Below the pieces are notes generated by a model, which did no database searches, had not been told where the DNA came from, and saw nothing but the letters and a program-made list of their open reading frames with translations. 64,000 bases of DNA, taken from positions 1-64,000 of the forward strand of contig CAKSKG010000011.1 in the NCBI GenBank assembly GCA_934464775.1. Direction: 5' to 3'. A program made the position numbers and the translations under genes. Positions 8,342-17,069 of the stretch are shown one piece after another; positions within the stretch are counted from its first letter, which is position 1; each line of letters opens with the position of its first letter. The DNA is from an uncultured Oscillospiraceae bacterium (GTDB lineage Bacteria > Bacillota > Clostridia > Oscillospirales > Ruminococcaceae).

Positions 8342-8647
8342 ATGGGAGTATCCGTGGCAGAGGAAGAGGGACGTGTAACTGCGCATCTCAGCGGCGACAT
8401 AGATCACCACAATGCGCCCGAAATCCGCACCGAGATAGATAATGCCCTTGAACGCAGCCGCCCCGAGGAGCTTGTGCTGGATTTTGGCGAGGTGTCCTTT
8501 ATGGACAGCTCTGGGATAGGGCTTGTTATGGGACGGTGCAAGCTGATGAAGGGCATCGGCGGACGGGTGATCGTCAGCAACACCCCTGTTCAGATAAAAA
8601 AGGTCATGAAGCTGGCAGGGCTGGATATGCTCACGACTATATGCTGA
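8342..8647 (+). CDS. spoIIAA: Anti-anti-sigma factor SpoIIAA (STAS domain)
   Basis: A single-domain STAS protein of 101 residues. The phosphorylatable serine lies in the conserved loop FMDSSGIGLVMGR (about residues 57-69). In spore formers the unphosphorylated form binds SpoIIAB and releases sigma-F in the forespore. AAAGGA stands 11 bases before the ATG. It is the first of three genes in the canonical spoIIA order: the SpoIIAB gene follows after 17 bases, then sigma-F. This order identifies it as SpoIIAA rather than a RsbV-type stress protein. Confidence 0.9.
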   Translation: MGVSVAEEEGRVTAHLSGDIDHHNAPEIRTEIDNALERSRPEELVLDFGEVSFMDSSGIGLVMGRCKLMKGIGGRVIVSNTPVQIKKVMKLAGLDMLTTIC

Positions 8648-8664
8648 GAAAGGAGGATAATATC

Positions 8665-9162
8665 ATGACAGTACATAACGAGATAAAGGTGACGTTTCCC
8701 GCCAAAAGCTGCAACGAAGCCATGGCGAGGATAACAGCGGCAGCTGCGGCGGCGCAGCTTGACCCGTCGGCGGCGGAGATAATCGACATAAAAACTGCCG
8801 TTTCCGAAGCTGTGACCAACTGTATCGTTCACGCTTATAAGGACAGCATCGGAAAGGTGGAGATGCTCTGCCGCATAATCGACGATAATGTGCTTTATAT
8901 CCGCATAAAGGATCAGGGCTGCGGAATTGCCGATGTGAAAAAGGCAATGGAGCCGCTGTATACAACTGCTCCCGAGGAGGAGCGTGCGGGGCTTGGCTTT
9001 GCGGTAATGGAAAGCTTTATGGACAGCGTAAAGGTCACAAGCTCCGTGGGCAGGGGCACTGTTGTCACCATGAAGAAAAAAATAGCCGCGAGGGAACTTT
9101 ATTCAGCCGCTTCCGCAAGGAATGCCGCAGCGGGGGAAGCTGCCGATGAAGAGCGTCAGTGA
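8665..9162 (+). CDS. spoIIAB: Anti-sigma F factor / serine kinase SpoIIAB
   Basis: A 165-residue GHKL-type ATPase that binds sigma-F and phosphorylates SpoIIAA. The N-box helix is AVSEAVTNCIVHAY (about residues 46-59), the G1 box is IKDQGCGI, and the G2 region is EERAGLGFAVMESF. Beyond the usual 145-150 residues there is an Ala/Arg-rich tail. The ATG at 8665 is placed by AAAGGAGG 9 bases upstream; longer readings of the frame lie inside spoIIAA. Its end overlaps the sigma-F gene start by 17 bases, so the anti-sigma factor and its target are translated together. Confidence 0.9.
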   Translation: MTVHNEIKVTFPAKSCNEAMARITAAAAAAQLDPSAAEIIDIKTAVSEAVTNCIVHAYKDSIGKVEMLCRIIDDNVLYIRIKDQGCGIADVKKAMEPLYTTAPEEERAGLGFAVMESFMDSVKVTSSVGRGTVVTMKKKIAARELYSAASARNAAAGEAADEERQ

Positions 9163-9832
9163 GGAAATGCAGCGTGCCGAAAGGGACAGTCTTGCGGAAA
9201 ATAATCTGGGGCTTGTTCATATGTGCGCAAACCGTTTCCGTGGAAAGGGCATAGATTATGACGATCTCTACGGTGCAGGCTGCGTCGGGCTGGTGAAAGC
9301 CTCCAATGCCTTTGACAAGGACAGGGGAGTGCAGTTTTCAACCTATGCGGTGCCAGTGATAATGGGCGAGATAAAGCGGCTCTTCCGTGACGGCGGCACG
9401 CTGAAGGTCAGCAGGAGCGTCCGTGAGCTTTCACTGAAGCTTGCACGTGAGCGTGACAGCTTCATACTTCATAACGGACGTGAGCCGCTCATATCCGAGC
9501 TTGCGGAGCTTGCGGGAGTTACTCCCGAGGAGGCGGCGGAGGCTGTTAATGTGAGCCGTCCGCTGATATCCCTTACAAGAGGCGGCGAGGACGATGACGA
9601 GGGACAGAACGATATAGCCGTTTCGCCGTCTCCCGACGAGGAAATGTCCGACAGGCTTTCGCTGATGCAGGTAATGGACAGCCTTAATGCCGATGACAGG
9701 CGGCTGATATATCTGCGCTACTTCAAGGATATGACTCAGGTGAACACCGCAAAGGCGCTGAATATGACCCAGGTGCAGGTGTCCCGCCGTGAAAAAAAGA
9801 TACTCAACTGGATGAAAGGACAGTTTTACTGA
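9146..9832 (+). CDS. sigF: RNA polymerase sporulation sigma factor SigF (SpoIIAC)
   Basis: A 228-residue sigma-70 factor of the SigF/SigG/SigB group. Region 2 contains LVHMCANRFRGKGIDYDDL and the -10 recognition helix FSTYAVPVIMGEIKRLFRDG. Region 3 follows (LKVSRSVRELSLKLARERD), and region 4 ends with the helix-turn-helix KDMTQVNTAKALNMTQVQVSRREKK. Position in the spoIIAA-AB-AC operon identifies it as the first forespore-specific factor. I chose the ATG at 9146, with GGGGGAAG 6 bases upstream, so it begins inside the end of spoIIAB. SigG has similar sequence, but the operon settles the call. Confidence 0.9.
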   Translation: MKSVSEEMQRAERDSLAENNLGLVHMCANRFRGKGIDYDDLYGAGCVGLVKASNAFDKDRGVQFSTYAVPVIMGEIKRLFRDGGTLKVSRSVRELSLKLARERDSFILHNGREPLISELAELAGVTPEEAAEAVNVSRPLISLTRGGEDDDEGQNDIAVSPSPDEEMSDRLSLMQVMDSLNADDRRLIYLRYFKDMTQVNTAKALNMTQVQVSRREKKILNWMKGQFY

Positions 9833-9928
9833 CGATGCCGACGTGACGTAAAATTTCTCTTGCACATTGGAAAAAACAGTGGTATAATTATATTGTATTC
9901 CGAATCCTATGCAAAGGAGAAATTTAAA

Positions 9929-11125
9929 ATGAATTACAGATTTTCCGATAAGGTATTGAATCTGAAAGCATCGGCTATCAGAGAGATACTAAAATTTACG
10001 TCAGACCCCGAGGTCATATCGTTTGCGGCAGGAAATCCCGCACCCGAGGCATTTCCCTCAAAGGAAATATCCGAGATCGCAGCGAATATTTTTGCAGATC
10101 AGCCCGTAAATGCGCTCCAGTACAGCGTTACCGAGGGATACGGTCCTCTCCGTGAGGCTCTTAAAGCACGCCTTAAAAAGCAGAACTGCTTTGACCCCGA
10201 AAGGGACGAGCTTATCATCACATCGGGCGGACAGCAGGCTTCCGAGCTTTCCTGCAAGGTTTTCCTGAACCCCGGAGACACGCTTATCTGCGAGGCTCCC
10301 AGCTTTGTAGGCTGCCTGAATGCATTCAAGTCATATAATTCCAAGCTGGTGGGCATCACTCTTGAGGACGACGGCATGGACCTCAATGCTCTTGAGGACG
10401 CACTTAAAGCAGACCCAAATACAAAGCTTATCTATGTTATCTCAAACTTCCAGAACCCCACAGGTCTTTGCACAAGCTATGAAAAGCGCAAGGCTATCTA
10501 TGAGCTGGCAAAGAAATATGATGTGATGATACTGGAGGATAATCCCTACGGCGATATCCGCTTTGAGGGCGAAAATATCCCCTCGATAAAGACTCTTGAC
10601 ACAGACGGAAGAGTTATCTATGCAGGCAGCTTCTCAAAGACGCTTGCTCCCGGTATGCGTGTAGGCTTTGTCTGCGCACCCAAGGAGGTAATACAGAAGA
10701 TCGTTGTCTGCAAGCAGGTTTCCGATGTTCACACCAATATCCTTGCCCAGATGATATGCAGCGAGTACATGACAAAATATGACTACGAGGCTCATCTTGA
10801 GGATATCAGAAAGATCTATCGCCACAAGTGCGGACTTATGCTGGATAACATAAAGAGCAATTTCTCTTCCTGCATAAAGTACACCAAGCCCCAGGGCGGA
10901 CTTTTCATATGGTGTACTCTTCCCGACGGCAGCGATATGCAGAGCTTCTGCAAGAAGGCTGTTGCCGAATATAAGGTTGCAGTTGTTCCCGGCACTGCAT
11001 TCATGATAAGCGAGGAGGACAAGACCTCTTCTTTCAGACTGAATTTCTCCACACCCACAGATGAACAGCTTGTAAAGGGCTGTCATATGCTGGGCGGACT
11101 TTCAAAGGAGCTTTTCGGAGAATAA
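9929..11125 (+). CDS. PLP-dependent aminotransferase (class I/II, MocR/LysN-like)
   Basis: A 398-residue fold-type I aminotransferase. Near the N-terminus ISFAAGNPAPEAFP and ALQYSVTEGYGPLREALKAR are typical of 2-aminoadipate/aromatic aminotransferases related to MocR regulators. The PLP lysine lies in YAGSFSKTLAPGMRVGF (about residue 235), the PLP-phosphate loop in TSGGQQASEL, and the conserved NFQNPTG and EDNPYGDIRF are present. AAAGGAGAA sits 9 bases before the ATG. An extended -10 (TGGTATAAT, 9890-9898) with no clear -35 lies just upstream, so it is transcribed apart from sigF. The amino donor is not decided; alpha-aminoadipate, branched or aromatic substrates are possible. Confidence 0.85.
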   Translation: MNYRFSDKVLNLKASAIREILKFTSDPEVISFAAGNPAPEAFPSKEISEIAANIFADQPVNALQYSVTEGYGPLREALKARLKKQNCFDPERDELIITSGGQQASELSCKVFLNPGDTLICEAPSFVGCLNAFKSYNSKLVGITLEDDGMDLNALEDALKADPNTKLIYVISNFQNPTGLCTSYEKRKAIYELAKKYDVMILEDNPYGDIRFEGENIPSIKTLDTDGRVIYAGSFSKTLAPGMRVGFVCAPKEVIQKIVVCKQVSDVHTNILAQMICSEYMTKYDYEAHLEDIRKIYRHKCGLMLDNIKSNFSSCIKYTKPQGGLFIWCTLPDGSDMQSFCKKAVAEYKVAVVPGTAFMISEEDKTSSFRLNFSTPTDEQLVKGCHMLGGLSKELFGE

Positions 11126-11142
11126 TAAAATCAAAGCTTTCA

Positions 11143-11182
11143 GGGCATACTGTACGATAAAACGGACAGTATGTCCTTTTTT
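11143..11182 (+). terminator. Rho-independent terminator of the aminotransferase gene
   Basis: GGCATACTGT pairs with ACAGTATGTCC around 12 bases, followed by TTTTTT. It separates this gene from the radA promoter 13 bases further on. Confidence 0.85.
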
Positions 11183-11194
11183 GTGCCGCATAAA

Positions 11195-11223
11195 TTGACT
11201 TGCGCAGCTTTATATGCTATAAT
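11195..11223 (+). promoter_or_regulatory. Sigma-A promoter of the radA-cbi operon
   Basis: TTGACT and a perfect TATAAT are separated by 17 bases. It is the only convincing promoter ahead of the eleven-gene run 11300-21535. Confidence 0.8.
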
Positions 11224-11247
11224 GTAGAAAAATGAGATAATGAGAAA

Positions 11248-11274
11248 CTGTTCCGTAATTATACAGCGGAACAG
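11248..11274 (+). promoter_or_regulatory. Leader hairpin ahead of radA
   Basis: CTGTTCCG pairs perfectly with CGGAACAG around an 11-base loop. It lies in the ~75-base 5' leader, ending 25 bases before the radA start. It lacks a T-run, so it is not a terminator. It may stabilise the message or bind a factor. Confidence 0.4.
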
Positions 11275-11299
11275 GCGAATATAAGGAGCAGATAATATT

Positions 11300-12694
11300 A
11301 TGGCAAAGCCAAAGTCGGTATATGTATGCTCAGCCTGCGGCGGAGAAAGCTCAAAATGGAATGGAAGATGTCCGTTCTGCGGCGAATGGAATACAATGGA
11401 GGAGCAGGAATATGTTGCTCCCGTAAAGAAATCGGGAGGGCTTTCCGCTGCAAGAAAGGCTGCTCCCGTTTCCGATGAGCATATAATGAAGCTGGGCGAT
11501 ATTGATATAAATGATGATGTGCGCTATTCAACGGGACTGAAAGAGCTTGACCGTGTGCTGGGCGGCGGTCTTGTAAAGGGTTCTATCGTTCTGCTGGGCG
11601 GTGAGCCGGGTATCGGAAAATCCACGATACTGCTCCAGATATGCGAATTTATGGGAAAGGACTATACCATATTGTATGTGTCGGGCGAGGAAAGCGTCCG
11701 TCAGATAAAAATACGTGCGGAAAGGCTGGGCGTTGACAGTGAAAATCTTTACCTGCTGTCAATGACCGATGCGGAGCGCATATGCGATACGATATCTGCG
11801 AAAAAGCCCGATATCGTTATAATAGATTCTATCCAGACCATGATGCTCAACGGCGTAAATTCAAGCGCAGGAAGCATTTCACAGGTCAGGGAATGCACAA
11901 ATCTTTTTATGCGCACGGCAAAATCCGAGGAGATACCGATATTTATTGTAGGTCATGTGAACAAGGACGGAGCTATTGCAGGTCCCAAGGTAATGGAGCA
12001 TATCGTTGATGCGGTTCTGTATTTTGAGGGCGAGCGTCATTTAAGCTACCGTATTCTCCGTGCTGTCAAGAACCGTTACGGCTCCACAAACGAGATCGGC
12101 GTTTTTGATATGCAGGATAAGGGACTGGTGGAGGTCGAGAATCCGTCGCTCATGCTGCTTTCGGGCAGACCAAAGGGAGTATCGGGCAGCTGCATCGCCT
12201 GCGTTATGGAGGGCAGCCGTCCTATCATGACGGATATTCAGGCGCTTGTTACGAAAAGCGGCTATTCTGTCCCGAGGCGCACAGCTACGGGCTATGATTT
12301 TTCACGAACTGCGATAATCCTTGCGGTGCTTGAAAAGCGTGCGGGGCTGTTTTACGGAACGCTGGACGTTTACATAAATGTCGTGGGCGGACTTAGGATA
12401 GATGATCCTGCCGCAGATCTTGCAGTGGCAATGTCTCTTTACAGCGGACTTATGGATATACCTATCGACGGAAAGCTTGCGGCTTTCGGCGAGATAGGTC
12501 TGGGCGGCGAGGTGCGGAACGTCACAAGCATAACCCAGCGTATCCGTGAAGCACAGCATATAGGATTTGAAAAATGCATCGTTCCGAAGCTTTCAATGAG
12601 AAATATCGACTCCAAGGATTTTAAGATCGAGATAATCCCCGTAGCGAATATCAGACAGGCTTTTGCGGTGATACAGGGAAAGGATAAGGCATAA
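11300..12694 (+). CDS. radA: DNA repair protein RadA (Sms)
   Basis: A 464-residue RecA-like helicase/branch-migration protein of full family length. The N-terminal zinc finger has CSACGG and CPFCGEW pairs. Walker A is GGEPGIGKST (about residues 95-104), the RadA-specific KNRYGSTNE motif is present, and the Lon-like C-terminal domain includes YINVVGGLRIDDPAADLA. It acts on branched DNA intermediates during recombinational repair. AAGGAG lies 12 bases before the ATG. The stop overlaps the start of cbiL in TAATG, so translation passes directly into the cobalamin genes, an unusual partnership. Confidence 0.95.
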   Translation: MAKPKSVYVCSACGGESSKWNGRCPFCGEWNTMEEQEYVAPVKKSGGLSAARKAAPVSDEHIMKLGDIDINDDVRYSTGLKELDRVLGGGLVKGSIVLLGGEPGIGKSTILLQICEFMGKDYTILYVSGEESVRQIKIRAERLGVDSENLYLLSMTDAERICDTISAKKPDIVIIDSIQTMMLNGVNSSAGSISQVRECTNLFMRTAKSEEIPIFIVGHVNKDGAIAGPKVMEHIVDAVLYFEGERHLSYRILRAVKNRYGSTNEIGVFDMQDKGLVEVENPSLMLLSGRPKGVSGSCIACVMEGSRPIMTDIQALVTKSGYSVPRRTATGYDFSRTAIILAVLEKRAGLFYGTLDVYINVVGGLRIDDPAADLAVAMSLYSGLMDIPIDGKLAAFGEIGLGGEVRNVTSITQRIREAQHIGFEKCIVPKLSMRNIDSKDFKIEIIPVANIRQAFAVIQGKDKA

Positions 12695-13377
12695 TGGCAG
12701 GCGTATTATACGGTGTGAGTGTGGGTCCGGGCGACCCCGAGCTTATCACATTTAAAGCAGTAAGGCTTATAGAAAAATGCGGCGTGATAGCCGTTCCGAG
12801 AACAAAGGGAGAAAATATGCTGGCGCTGTCTATTGCGGAGCAGGCGGCGGATATAACGGGCAGGACGATCGTTCCTCTTGATTTTACCATGTCAAGGGAC
12901 AAAGATGTGCTAAGAAGATCTCACGAGGATATTGCCCAAAAGCTTATGGGATATCTTGAAAGTGAAGATGTAGCAATGCTTTCACTGGGGGACATTTCCG
13001 TATATTCTACATTTTCATATATCGCGGAGATAGTCAGGCAGAACGGATATAGTGCGGAGATATGTCCGGGCGTAACAAGCTTTTGCGCCGCTGCGGCTGC
13101 TGCGGGACGTCCTCTTGTTACGGGGAACGATTCACTTACAATACTTCCCGAGAACAATGATGAATTTATGCTGAAAATGGCGCAGAACGGCACAAAAGTA
13201 ATTATGAAAAGCAGAAAAAGCGCCGAAAAAATAAAGTCGGTGCTTGCCGAAAACGGTCTGACCGACAAGACCTATGCAGTGGAATTATGCGGCATGAAGA
13301 ATCAGAAAATTTACAGTGATATAAATGAGCTTACCGAGGATTGCAGTTATTTTACAACTATAATAGCAGGTGAATAA
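12694..13377 (+). CDS. cbiL: Cobalt-factor II C20-methyltransferase CbiL
   Basis: A 227-residue SAM-dependent tetrapyrrole methylase. The N-terminal GVSVGPGDPELITFKA is the signature for precorrin-2/cobalt-factor II C20 methylation. It also has LSLGDISVYSTFSYI and ICPGVTSFCAAAAAAGRPL. It adds the C20 methyl group before ring contraction by CbiH. The start overlaps the radA stop and the next gene, cbiD, follows after 27 bases. Given the anaerobic partners CbiD and CbiG, the cobalt-containing substrate is the likely one, not precorrin-2. Confidence 0.9.
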   Translation: MAGVLYGVSVGPGDPELITFKAVRLIEKCGVIAVPRTKGENMLALSIAEQAADITGRTIVPLDFTMSRDKDVLRRSHEDIAQKLMGYLESEDVAMLSLGDISVYSTFSYIAEIVRQNGYSAEICPGVTSFCAAAAAAGRPLVTGNDSLTILPENNDEFMLKMAQNGTKVIMKSRKSAEKIKSVLAENGLTDKTYAVELCGMKNQKIYSDINELTEDCSYFTTIIAGE

Positions 13378-13404
13378 ATCGGTATATAATGAAAGGAAAA
13401 GCAA

Positions 13405-14547
13405 ATGCTTGATCTTTACATTCAGCACGGTGCGCAGAAGCTTCGCTGCGGATATACAACAGGCTCGTGTGCTGCGGGAGCGTCAATGGCAGCTGCGGAG
13501 ATGCTGCTGGGCGGCGGTGAAGTCAGAAATGTGAATATCATGACCCCGAAAGGGATAGCCCTTGAGCTTGAAATAGAGGAAATATCACGGACTGGGGACA
13601 GAGTTTCCTGCGCCGTTAGAAAGGACAGCGGAGATGATCCCGATATCACAAACGGGATACTTGTCTTTTCGACAGTAAGGCTTGCTCCCGAGGGTGTGAC
13701 AATCTGCGGCGGCAGAGGGATCGGAAAGGTCACAAAGGACGGACTTGACCGGCCAAAAGGTGAGTGGGCAATAAATTCCGTGCCGAGAAAAATGATAAAA
13801 AAGGCCGTTGAACAGGCGGCGGAAAAGTATGATTATCACGGCGGTTTTTCGGTGGAGATATCCGTTCCCGACGGTGAGGAGATCGCAAAGAAAACCTATA
13901 ATCCCCGAATGGGAATAATCGGCGGAATTTCGATAATCGGCACTGGCGGCATAGTTGAGCCTATGAGCAGTGCGGCGCTTATCGACACTATCCGCATGGA
14001 GGAAAAAATGCGCCGTGCGGAGGGTTATAAGAATCTTATCGTCACTCCCGGAAACTACGGCGAAAGCTTTCTTGCGGAAAAAATGCCTTATATCGGCGAA
14101 AAAAGTGTGAAGTGCAGCAATTTTATCGGCGAGGCGATAGTTGCCGCAATGGAGCAGGGCTTTGAAAGTATGCTTATCGTGGGGCATATCGGCAAGCTTG
14201 TGAAGCTGGGTGCAGGGATCATGAACACTCATTCGGCGCAGGCTGACGGACGAATGGAAGTGCTTGTGACCTGCGGACTTATGGCAGGCTGCGATGCGGA
14301 CACCCTGCGGAAGATACCCTCCTGCATGACCTGCGACGCTGCTCTTGAAATATTGAAAAATGCAGGCTTTATGGAGAAAACCATGCAGCTTGTAACGGAG
14401 CGTGCGGACTATTATCTTAAAGCTAAGGTCAAGGGTGAAATAAAGATAGGTGCGGTGATGTTTTCCAACGTTTACGGCATTCTCGGACAGACTGCCGACG
14501 CTGCGGAAATATCGCAAATGATAGAAAAGGAGTATGGCAATGGTTGA
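13405..14547 (+). CDS. cbiD: Cobalt-precorrin-5B C1-methyltransferase CbiD
   Basis: A 380-residue protein of the CbiD family, with no similarity to the canonical tetrapyrrole methylases. It opens with LRCGYTTGSCAAGASMAAAE and continues with GGRGIGKVTKDGL, IGTGGIVEPMS and the C-terminal MTCDAALEIL. It methylates C1 of cobalt-precorrin-5B in the oxygen-independent route and so identifies the pathway as anaerobic. AAAGGAAAA precedes the ATG. Its last codons overlap the cbiF start region, implying coupled translation. Confidence 0.92.
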   Translation: MLDLYIQHGAQKLRCGYTTGSCAAGASMAAAEMLLGGGEVRNVNIMTPKGIALELEIEEISRTGDRVSCAVRKDSGDDPDITNGILVFSTVRLAPEGVTICGGRGIGKVTKDGLDRPKGEWAINSVPRKMIKKAVEQAAEKYDYHGGFSVEISVPDGEEIAKKTYNPRMGIIGGISIIGTGGIVEPMSSAALIDTIRMEEKMRRAEGYKNLIVTPGNYGESFLAEKMPYIGEKSVKCSNFIGEAIVAAMEQGFESMLIVGHIGKLVKLGAGIMNTHSAQADGRMEVLVTCGLMAGCDADTLRKIPSCMTCDAALEILKNAGFMEKTMQLVTERADYYLKAKVKGEIKIGAVMFSNVYGILGQTADAAEISQMIEKEYGNG

Positions 14548-15295
14548 TTTTGTTGGAGCAGGCTGCGGCGCTCCCGACCTTATCACGGTAAGGGGAATGC
14601 GGCTGCTTGAAGCTGCCGATGTTATAATTTATGCAGGCTCGCTGGTGAATCCGCAGCTTCTTGACTATGCAAAAGAGGGCTGTGAGATACACAACAGCGC
14701 ATATATGACGCTGGACGAGGTTATTTCCGTAATGGAAAAGGCGGAGAAAAGCGGACTTCATACAGTCCGTCTGCACACAGGCGACCCATGCCTTTACGGT
14801 GCGATAAGAGAGCAGACGGACAGGCTGGACAGCCTTGGGATAAAGTATGACATCTGCCCCGGAGTAAGCTCGTTCTGCGGAGCGGCGGCGGCTCTCAGGG
14901 CGGAATATACTCTTCCCGATATATCACAAACGGTTATTATCACACGCATGGCGGGACGTACTCCCGTACCCGAATCGGAGAGCATCGAAAAGCTTGCGGC
15001 TCACGGCTCGACCATGGTTATTTTTCTCAGCACTGGTATGCTTTCGGAGCTTTCACAGCGGCTTATAAGCGGAGGATATGACAAGGACACTCCTGCGGCG
15101 ATAGTTTACAAGGCAAGCTGGGAGGATCAGAAAGTATGCCGCTGTACTGTCGAAAAATTAGCCGAAACTGCCGAGAAAAACGGCATTAAAAAGACTGCGC
15201 TCATTACCGTCGGAAGATTTCTCGGAGATGATTATTCTCTTTCAAAGCTGTATGATGCAGGCTTTGAGACCGAATTCAGAAAGGCGTCAAAGTGA
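14540..15295 (+). CDS. cbiF: Cobalt-precorrin-4 C11-methyltransferase CbiF
   Basis: A 251-residue tetrapyrrole methylase. FVGAGCGAPDLITVRGMRLL is the C11-methylase pattern. It is followed by DVIIYAGSLVNPQLL, HTGDPCLYGA and CPGVSSFCGAAAAL. It methylates C11 of cobalt-precorrin-4 after ring contraction. I prefer the ATG at 14540, 8 bases behind AAAAGGAG, over one two codons earlier. The start lies inside the end of cbiD, and the stop overlaps the GTG start of cbiG. Confidence 0.9.
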   Translation: MVDFVGAGCGAPDLITVRGMRLLEAADVIIYAGSLVNPQLLDYAKEGCEIHNSAYMTLDEVISVMEKAEKSGLHTVRLHTGDPCLYGAIREQTDRLDSLGIKYDICPGVSSFCGAAAALRAEYTLPDISQTVIITRMAGRTPVPESESIEKLAAHGSTMVIFLSTGMLSELSQRLISGGYDKDTPAAIVYKASWEDQKVCRCTVEKLAETAEKNGIKKTALITVGRFLGDDYSLSKLYDAGFETEFRKASK

Positions 15296-16329
15296 GAACG
15301 GCGATAATATCCGTTACCGAAAAGGGACGTGCTTTATCGGAGAAAATTTTTGGACTTTTATCCGATAAGCATGATGTTTTCAGATATTGTTTTTATAAGT
15401 ATTCGGACGAAAATGCGGTTTCTTTTGATAATATTGAAAATATCACAAAAGAAACATTCAAAGAATATGATGCTCTGATATTTATATGTGCCTGCGGCAT
15501 TGCGGTAAGGGCGATAGCTCCGGAGATAATATCAAAAACCTCCGATCCTGCGGTGGTTGTCATTGACCGAAACGGGCGTTTTGTCATACCGATATTGTCG
15601 GGTCATATCGGCGGAGCAAACAGGCTTGCGCAGGTGATCTCCGAAAAAATCGGTGCCTGTGCCGTGATAACCACGGCAACGGATATAGGCGGAAAATTTT
15701 CTCCCGACAGCTTTGCAATGGCAAACGGACTTATCATTTCTGAAATGGAAATGTCGAAAAAAATTGCTGCCGCTGTGCTTGGGAATGAAAGGATAGGGCT
15801 TGTCAGCAGGTATGAATGTAAAAATATGCCTGCCGAGCTTACTGTCGAAAATGCGGAAAGCTGTCGTTTCGGAATAGTCATTTCGGATAAAAATGAAATG
15901 CTTTTTTCCGAAACGCTTTTGCTTGTGCCGAGGAATATTATCATTGGAATCGGCTGCAAAAAAGGCACTTCCGCAGAGACGATCGCAGCTGCCGTTGAAA
16001 AGGCGTTTAGTGAAAATAATATTGATATGCGGCGAATTTCGTCTGCCGCTTCGATCGACATAAAAAGCGGAGAAAAGGGTCTGCTGGAATTCTGCCGCAG
16101 CCGAAAAATTCCGATAGATTTTTATTCGGCGGAGCAGCTCATGTCGGTAAGCGGAGATTTTCTGCATTCGGATTTTGTCATGAAAACAACGGGTGCGGAC
16201 AATGTGTGCGAGCGGAGCGCATTGTTCGGCGGCGGACGGCTCATTATAAAAAAGACGGCGCTGAACGGCGTGACCGTGGCAGCGGCTGAAAGAGCGCCCG
16301 ATATTGATTTCAAAAAGGAGATGTTCTGA
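15292..16329 (+). CDS. cbiG: Cobalt-precorrin-5A hydrolase CbiG
   Basis: A 345-residue protein that opens the delta-lactone of cobalt-precorrin-5A and releases acetaldehyde, a step unique to the anaerobic pathway. The N-terminal domain has ICACGIAVRAIAP and ILSGHIGGANRLA. The C-terminal domain has GIGCKKGTSAETIAAAV and ends with VTVAAAERAP. The start is GTG (GTGAGAACG) overlapping the cbiF stop by 4 bases. The last base of its stop is shared with the cbiH start (TGATG). Length is normal for the family. Confidence 0.9.
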   Translation: MRTAIISVTEKGRALSEKIFGLLSDKHDVFRYCFYKYSDENAVSFDNIENITKETFKEYDALIFICACGIAVRAIAPEIISKTSDPAVVVIDRNGRFVIPILSGHIGGANRLAQVISEKIGACAVITTATDIGGKFSPDSFAMANGLIISEMEMSKKIAAAVLGNERIGLVSRYECKNMPAELTVENAESCRFGIVISDKNEMLFSETLLLVPRNIIIGIGCKKGTSAETIAAAVEKAFSENNIDMRRISSAASIDIKSGEKGLLEFCRSRKIPIDFYSAEQLMSVSGDFLHSDFVMKTTGADNVCERSALFGGGRLIIKKTALNGVTVAAAERAPDIDFKKEMF

Positions 16330-17069
16330 TGTTATATGTTGTTGGCTTTGGCCCCGGAAGCTTCGGCGGAATGACCGTTGATGCCGAAAAGGCGATTTCA
16401 CTTTGCAAAACTGTTGTGGGATATACCGTTTACAATGATATCCTGCGTGAATTTTTCCCCGACAAGGAGTATATTTCCACGGCAATGAGGGGCGAGACGG
16501 AGCGTGTTGTTATCGCAGTCGAAAAAGCAAAAAGCGGCATTGATACGGCGCTTGTGTGCAGCGGCGACAGCGGCGTTTACGGAATGGCTGGGCTTGCGAT
16601 AGAGGCGGCTCATGAATACGGTCTTGCCGAGGAAAATATCGAGATAATTCCGGGAGTTTCGGCGGCAATGAGCGGAGCAGCGGTGCTGGGTGCGCCGCTT
16701 ACACATGATTTTGCGGTGATAAGTCTTTCCGACCTTATGACTCCCTGGGAGAAGATCGCAAAGCGCCTTGAATGTGCTGCCGACGCCGATCTTTCCGTGG
16801 TGATTTACAATCCTTCATCGAAGAAGAGAAGCGATTATCTTGCTAAAGCCTGCGATATAATGATGAAGTACAAGAGCGGCGAAACTGTCTGCGGCTATGT
16901 AAAAAATATCGGCAGATTCGGTCAGGAAAGCGGTGTGATGTCGCTGGCTGAGCTTCGCAATTTTCAGGCGGATATGTTCACGACGGTGTTCGTCGGAAAT
17001 TCCGAAACAAAAAGAGTTGGCGGAAAGATAGTCACGCCGAGAGGGTACAAATCGGAAAAGCAGATATGA
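16329..17069 (+). CDS. cbiH: Cobalt-factor III C17-methyltransferase CbiH (ring contraction)
   Basis: A 246-residue tetrapyrrole methylase beginning VVGFGPGSFGGMTVDAEKAI. It has VVGYTVYNDIL, LVCSGDSGVYGMAGL and PGVSAAMSGAAVLGAPLTHDF, all typical of CbiH/CobJ. It methylates C17 and contracts the ring, the committed corrin step. It is chained to cbiG and cbiJ by overlapping stop and start codons. There is no extra ferredoxin-like extension such as some aerobic relatives carry. Confidence 0.9.
   Translation: MLYVVGFGPGSFGGMTVDAEKAISLCKTVVGYTVYNDILREFFPDKEYISTAMRGETERVVIAVEKAKSGIDTALVCSGDSGVYGMAGLAIEAAHEYGLAEENIEIIPGVSAAMSGAAVLGAPLTHDFAVISLSDLMTPWEKIAKRLECAADADLSVVIYNPSSKKRSDYLAKACDIMMKYKSGETVCGYVKNIGRFGQESGVMSLAELRNFQADMFTTVFVGNSETKRVGGKIVTPRGYKSEKQI

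Noticed and set aside
11100..11300. Cobalamin riboswitch expected ahead of the cbi genes
   Set aside because: The leader is only ~75 bases with one simple hairpin; no B12-box-like core was seen.
13585..14586. A 333-codon minus-strand frame opposite cbiD
   Set aside because: Histidine-, cysteine- and arginine-rich shadow of a well-recognised gene, with no promoter or ribosome site.
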